Of a stretch of 64,000 nt of DNA, positions 62,919 to 64,000 are shown piece by piece; position 1 is the stretch's first letter; each line of letters opens with the position of its first letter. The DNA comes from Phycisphaera sp. (GTDB lineage Bacteria > Planctomycetota > Phycisphaerae > Phycisphaerales > UBA1924): assembly GCA_025916675.1 (NCBI GenBank), contig CP098402.1, positions 1,669,205 through 1,733,204 on the forward strand. The letters are read 5' to 3'. The notes beneath the pieces were generated by a model, which searched no databases, had not been told where the DNA came from, and saw nothing but the letters and a program-made list of their open reading frames with translations. Made by a program: the position numbers and the translations under genes.

Positions 62919-63278
62919 ATGACCCAGAAAAAATCCGGCCTGATCAAGAACATCGTCCTCCTGCTGGTTGTCGTCGCGTGCGGCCTCGGCGCGTGGTACT
63001 TCATCAGCCAGAAGGGCAGCGGCGCGATGAACGAGGCCGACATCCAGGAGTGGTTCGACCACGGCGAGATGGCGTCGGAGGGACTCGATCTCGAGGGCGT
63101 CAAGACCAAGCTGAACCACGATTCTCCCCAGGACATGGGCGAAGGGCGGTACCGGTTCGACATGTCGCACGTGAGCTCGAAGAACACGCTGGTGGTCGAG
63201 GTTGTCGTCCGCGGCGGTCGGGCGGTCTCGCACAATATCGTGGAGCCAGCCCGCGCGTACGCCGACGGTAGCCCGTAA
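62919..63278 (+). CDS. Hypothetical membrane-anchored protein
   Basis: 119 aa. The N-terminus MTQKKSGLIKNIVLLLVVVACGLGAWYFI has a basic start and one hydrophobic helix (about 10-28). The outer part is small and soluble (NEADIQEWFDHGEMASEGLDLEGVKTKLNHDSP..., ending RAYADGSP). SD GGAG lies 7 nt before the ATG. No family recognised. It lies between dnaX and ybaB, interrupting the common dnaX-ybaB-recR order. Confidence 0.65.
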   Translation: MTQKKSGLIKNIVLLLVVVACGLGAWYFISQKGSGAMNEADIQEWFDHGEMASEGLDLEGVKTKLNHDSPQDMGEGRYRFDMSHVSSKNTLVVEVVVRGGRAVSHNIVEPARAYADGSP

Positions 63279-63302
63279 GGCGGTTGTCACGGGAGGCCAC
63301 GG

Positions 63303-63692
63303 ATGTTTGATCAGATGCGCGCGCTCGGCGCCATCACGAGCCTGATGAAGGATCGCCAGAAGCTGACCGACGCCGCCGCGCGCGTGAAGGATCGGTTGGA
63401 TTCGGCGCGCGTGCAGGGCACGGCCGGCGAGGGCGCGATCGTCGTGACGATGAGCGGCGCGATGAAGGTCGTGAGCGTCCACATCGAGCCGGCGATGGCC
63501 TCGGCGTTCTCTGCCGATGAGGCGAGCCGGCTACTGGCCCAGGACCTGATCGCGCAGGCGACCAACGACGCGATGGCCAAGGCCCAGGCCGTCGCACGAG
63601 AGACGATCGCCGAAGAAGCCAAAGAGCTCGGGCTTCCCGAGGAGCTGAGCTCGCAGCTCGGCGGGCCGTTCTCGTCGGCCCTGGGGCTGTGA
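63303..63692 (+). CDS. ybaB: Nucleoid-associated protein YbaB/EbfC family
   Basis: 129 aa. Helix 1 (DQMRALGAITSLMKDRQKL) is followed by the strand region TAGEGAIVVTMSGAMKVVSVHIEPAM and a long helix AQDLIAQATNDAMAKAQAVARETIAEEAKELG, as in YbaB. The DNA-binding dimer commonly lies next to dnaX and recR; here dnaX is close upstream. The stop forms a GTGA overlap with the next gene. Slightly longer than the usual 105-110 aa owing to a C-terminal LGLPEELSSQLGG tail. Confidence 0.88.
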   Translation: MFDQMRALGAITSLMKDRQKLTDAAARVKDRLDSARVQGTAGEGAIVVTMSGAMKVVSVHIEPAMASAFSADEASRLLAQDLIAQATNDAMAKAQAVARETIAEEAKELGLPEELSSQLGGPFSSALGL

Positions 63693-64000
63693 GCGTTTCG
63701 CTCGTTCCACTGCGGGCCCCGCTGCGGATTGAAGTATGTGGTTCGCGGCCCGCGCTCGATCCACGCGTTGAACTCGAATGGGCGAAGGCCTGCGCGGGCA
63801 ACCCGCGCTTGTTCGACGGGGAGATCCTGGCGGTCGACTCGATCGACGCTTCGGCTGGGGTGATTCACGCCTCGCCCGATCGCTTCGCCCATGTCGTGTG
63901 CCCGAGGCCGGAACGTCCGACCGAGATCCTGAGCGTGACGGGCGTGATCGAGTCGACGCGTGACGGCGAGCCTTGCGTGCTGCTCGCCCGACGCGGCACC
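63689..64000 (+). CDS. Probable Nudix-family hydrolase, N-terminal part (3' end beyond window)
   Basis: GTG start in a GTGA overlap with ybaB; 104 codons to the window end without a stop. Visible sequence includes WAKACAGNPRLFDGEILAVDSID and, at the end, SVTGVIESTRDGEPCVLLARRG. That LSVTGV..DG..LLARRG pattern resembles the strand preceding a Nudix box; the box itself would lie beyond base 64000. recR is therefore not the next gene after ybaB. The call rests on this weak pattern. Confidence 0.5.
   Translation, partial: MSVSLVPLRAPLRIEVCGSRPALDPRVELEWAKACAGNPRLFDGEILAVDSIDASAGVIHASPDRFAHVVCPRPERPTEILSVTGVIESTRDGEPCVLLARRGT

Overview
This 64-kb window looks like chromosomal DNA of a high-GC planctomycete, most likely class Phycisphaerae (inference). 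The sequence basis is: (i) three secreted proteins whose C-termini carry two dockerin-like Ca2+ loops (D-x-D-G-D-G ... [10 protein letters not shown]) and end in Gly-Cys, a tail I know from Phycisphaerales; (ii) two type IV pilus/pseudopilin loci; (iii) many secreted, lipoprotein or membrane proteins of unknown role; (iv) dense packing with ATGA, GTGA and TGATG start/stop overlaps. I saw no insertion sequence, prophage, CRISPR array, rRNA or tRNA.

Layout. 1-11199 (minus): pilus locus 1, read as pilB2, pilT, pilB1, pilC, then four prepilin-like genes, the last running off the left edge. 11402-13863 (plus): a stand-alone CoaB and an RluA pseudouridine synthase fused to a SAM methyltransferase. 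13887-16156 (minus): a GC-tailed exoprotein and a GC-tailed subtilisin. 16395-20407 (plus): a deoxyhypusine-synthase-like enzyme, then a response regulator/histidine kinase pair trailed by three small membrane genes, one of them a 56-aa YqaE/Pmp3 protein with a GTG start. 20404-27508: a small zinc-knuckle protein (minus), NAD kinase (plus), an alpha/beta hydrolase, and a two-gene membrane operon (a GGCT-like multidomain protein and a DUF2339 protein) with a predicted leaderless promoter. 27609-31942: hutH-hutU, a lipoprotein and an AhpD-like protein. 32067-42761: ruvA, manC, ruvX, a LolA-like protein, an 868-aa TPR/HExxH protein, guaB, a Bax-inhibitor protein and an HNH nuclease, with a 42-bp minisatellite and two long inverted repeats between genes. 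42882-50112: purH, a beta-propeller lipoprotein, ribE-ruvC-NtrC-type regulator, an XRE-cupin regulator, a 40-aa membrane peptide with its own promoter and terminator, and an 88-aa gene. 50167-54555: purL with a PurS-like N-terminus, a third GC-tailed protein and rnhA. 54690-61416 (plus): pilus locus 2 (pilT, pilC, pseudopilins and a 969-aa Ca-loop protein). 61497-64000: dnaX, a membrane protein, ybaB and the start of a probable Nudix gene.

Most striking observation: dnaX ends in frame 0 two codons after the heptamer G GGA AAA. A GGAG lies 8 nt upstream and an 8-bp GC stem begins 7 nt downstream. The -1 frame stays open for 78 more codons and carries a DnaX-like C-terminal motif. This predicts programmed -1 frameshifting giving two DnaX forms (378 and 455 aa).

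How the genes work together: both pilus loci encode motors, platforms and pseudopilins but no secretin or PilMNO in view, so they probably share parts encoded elsewhere. The extension-type ATPases are only in locus 1, and both carry tandem MshEN-like motifs that suggest c-di-GMP control. ruvA, ruvC and ruvX are three scattered Holliday-junction genes. purH, purL and guaB are scattered purine genes. hutH-hutU covers the first two steps of histidine catabolism.
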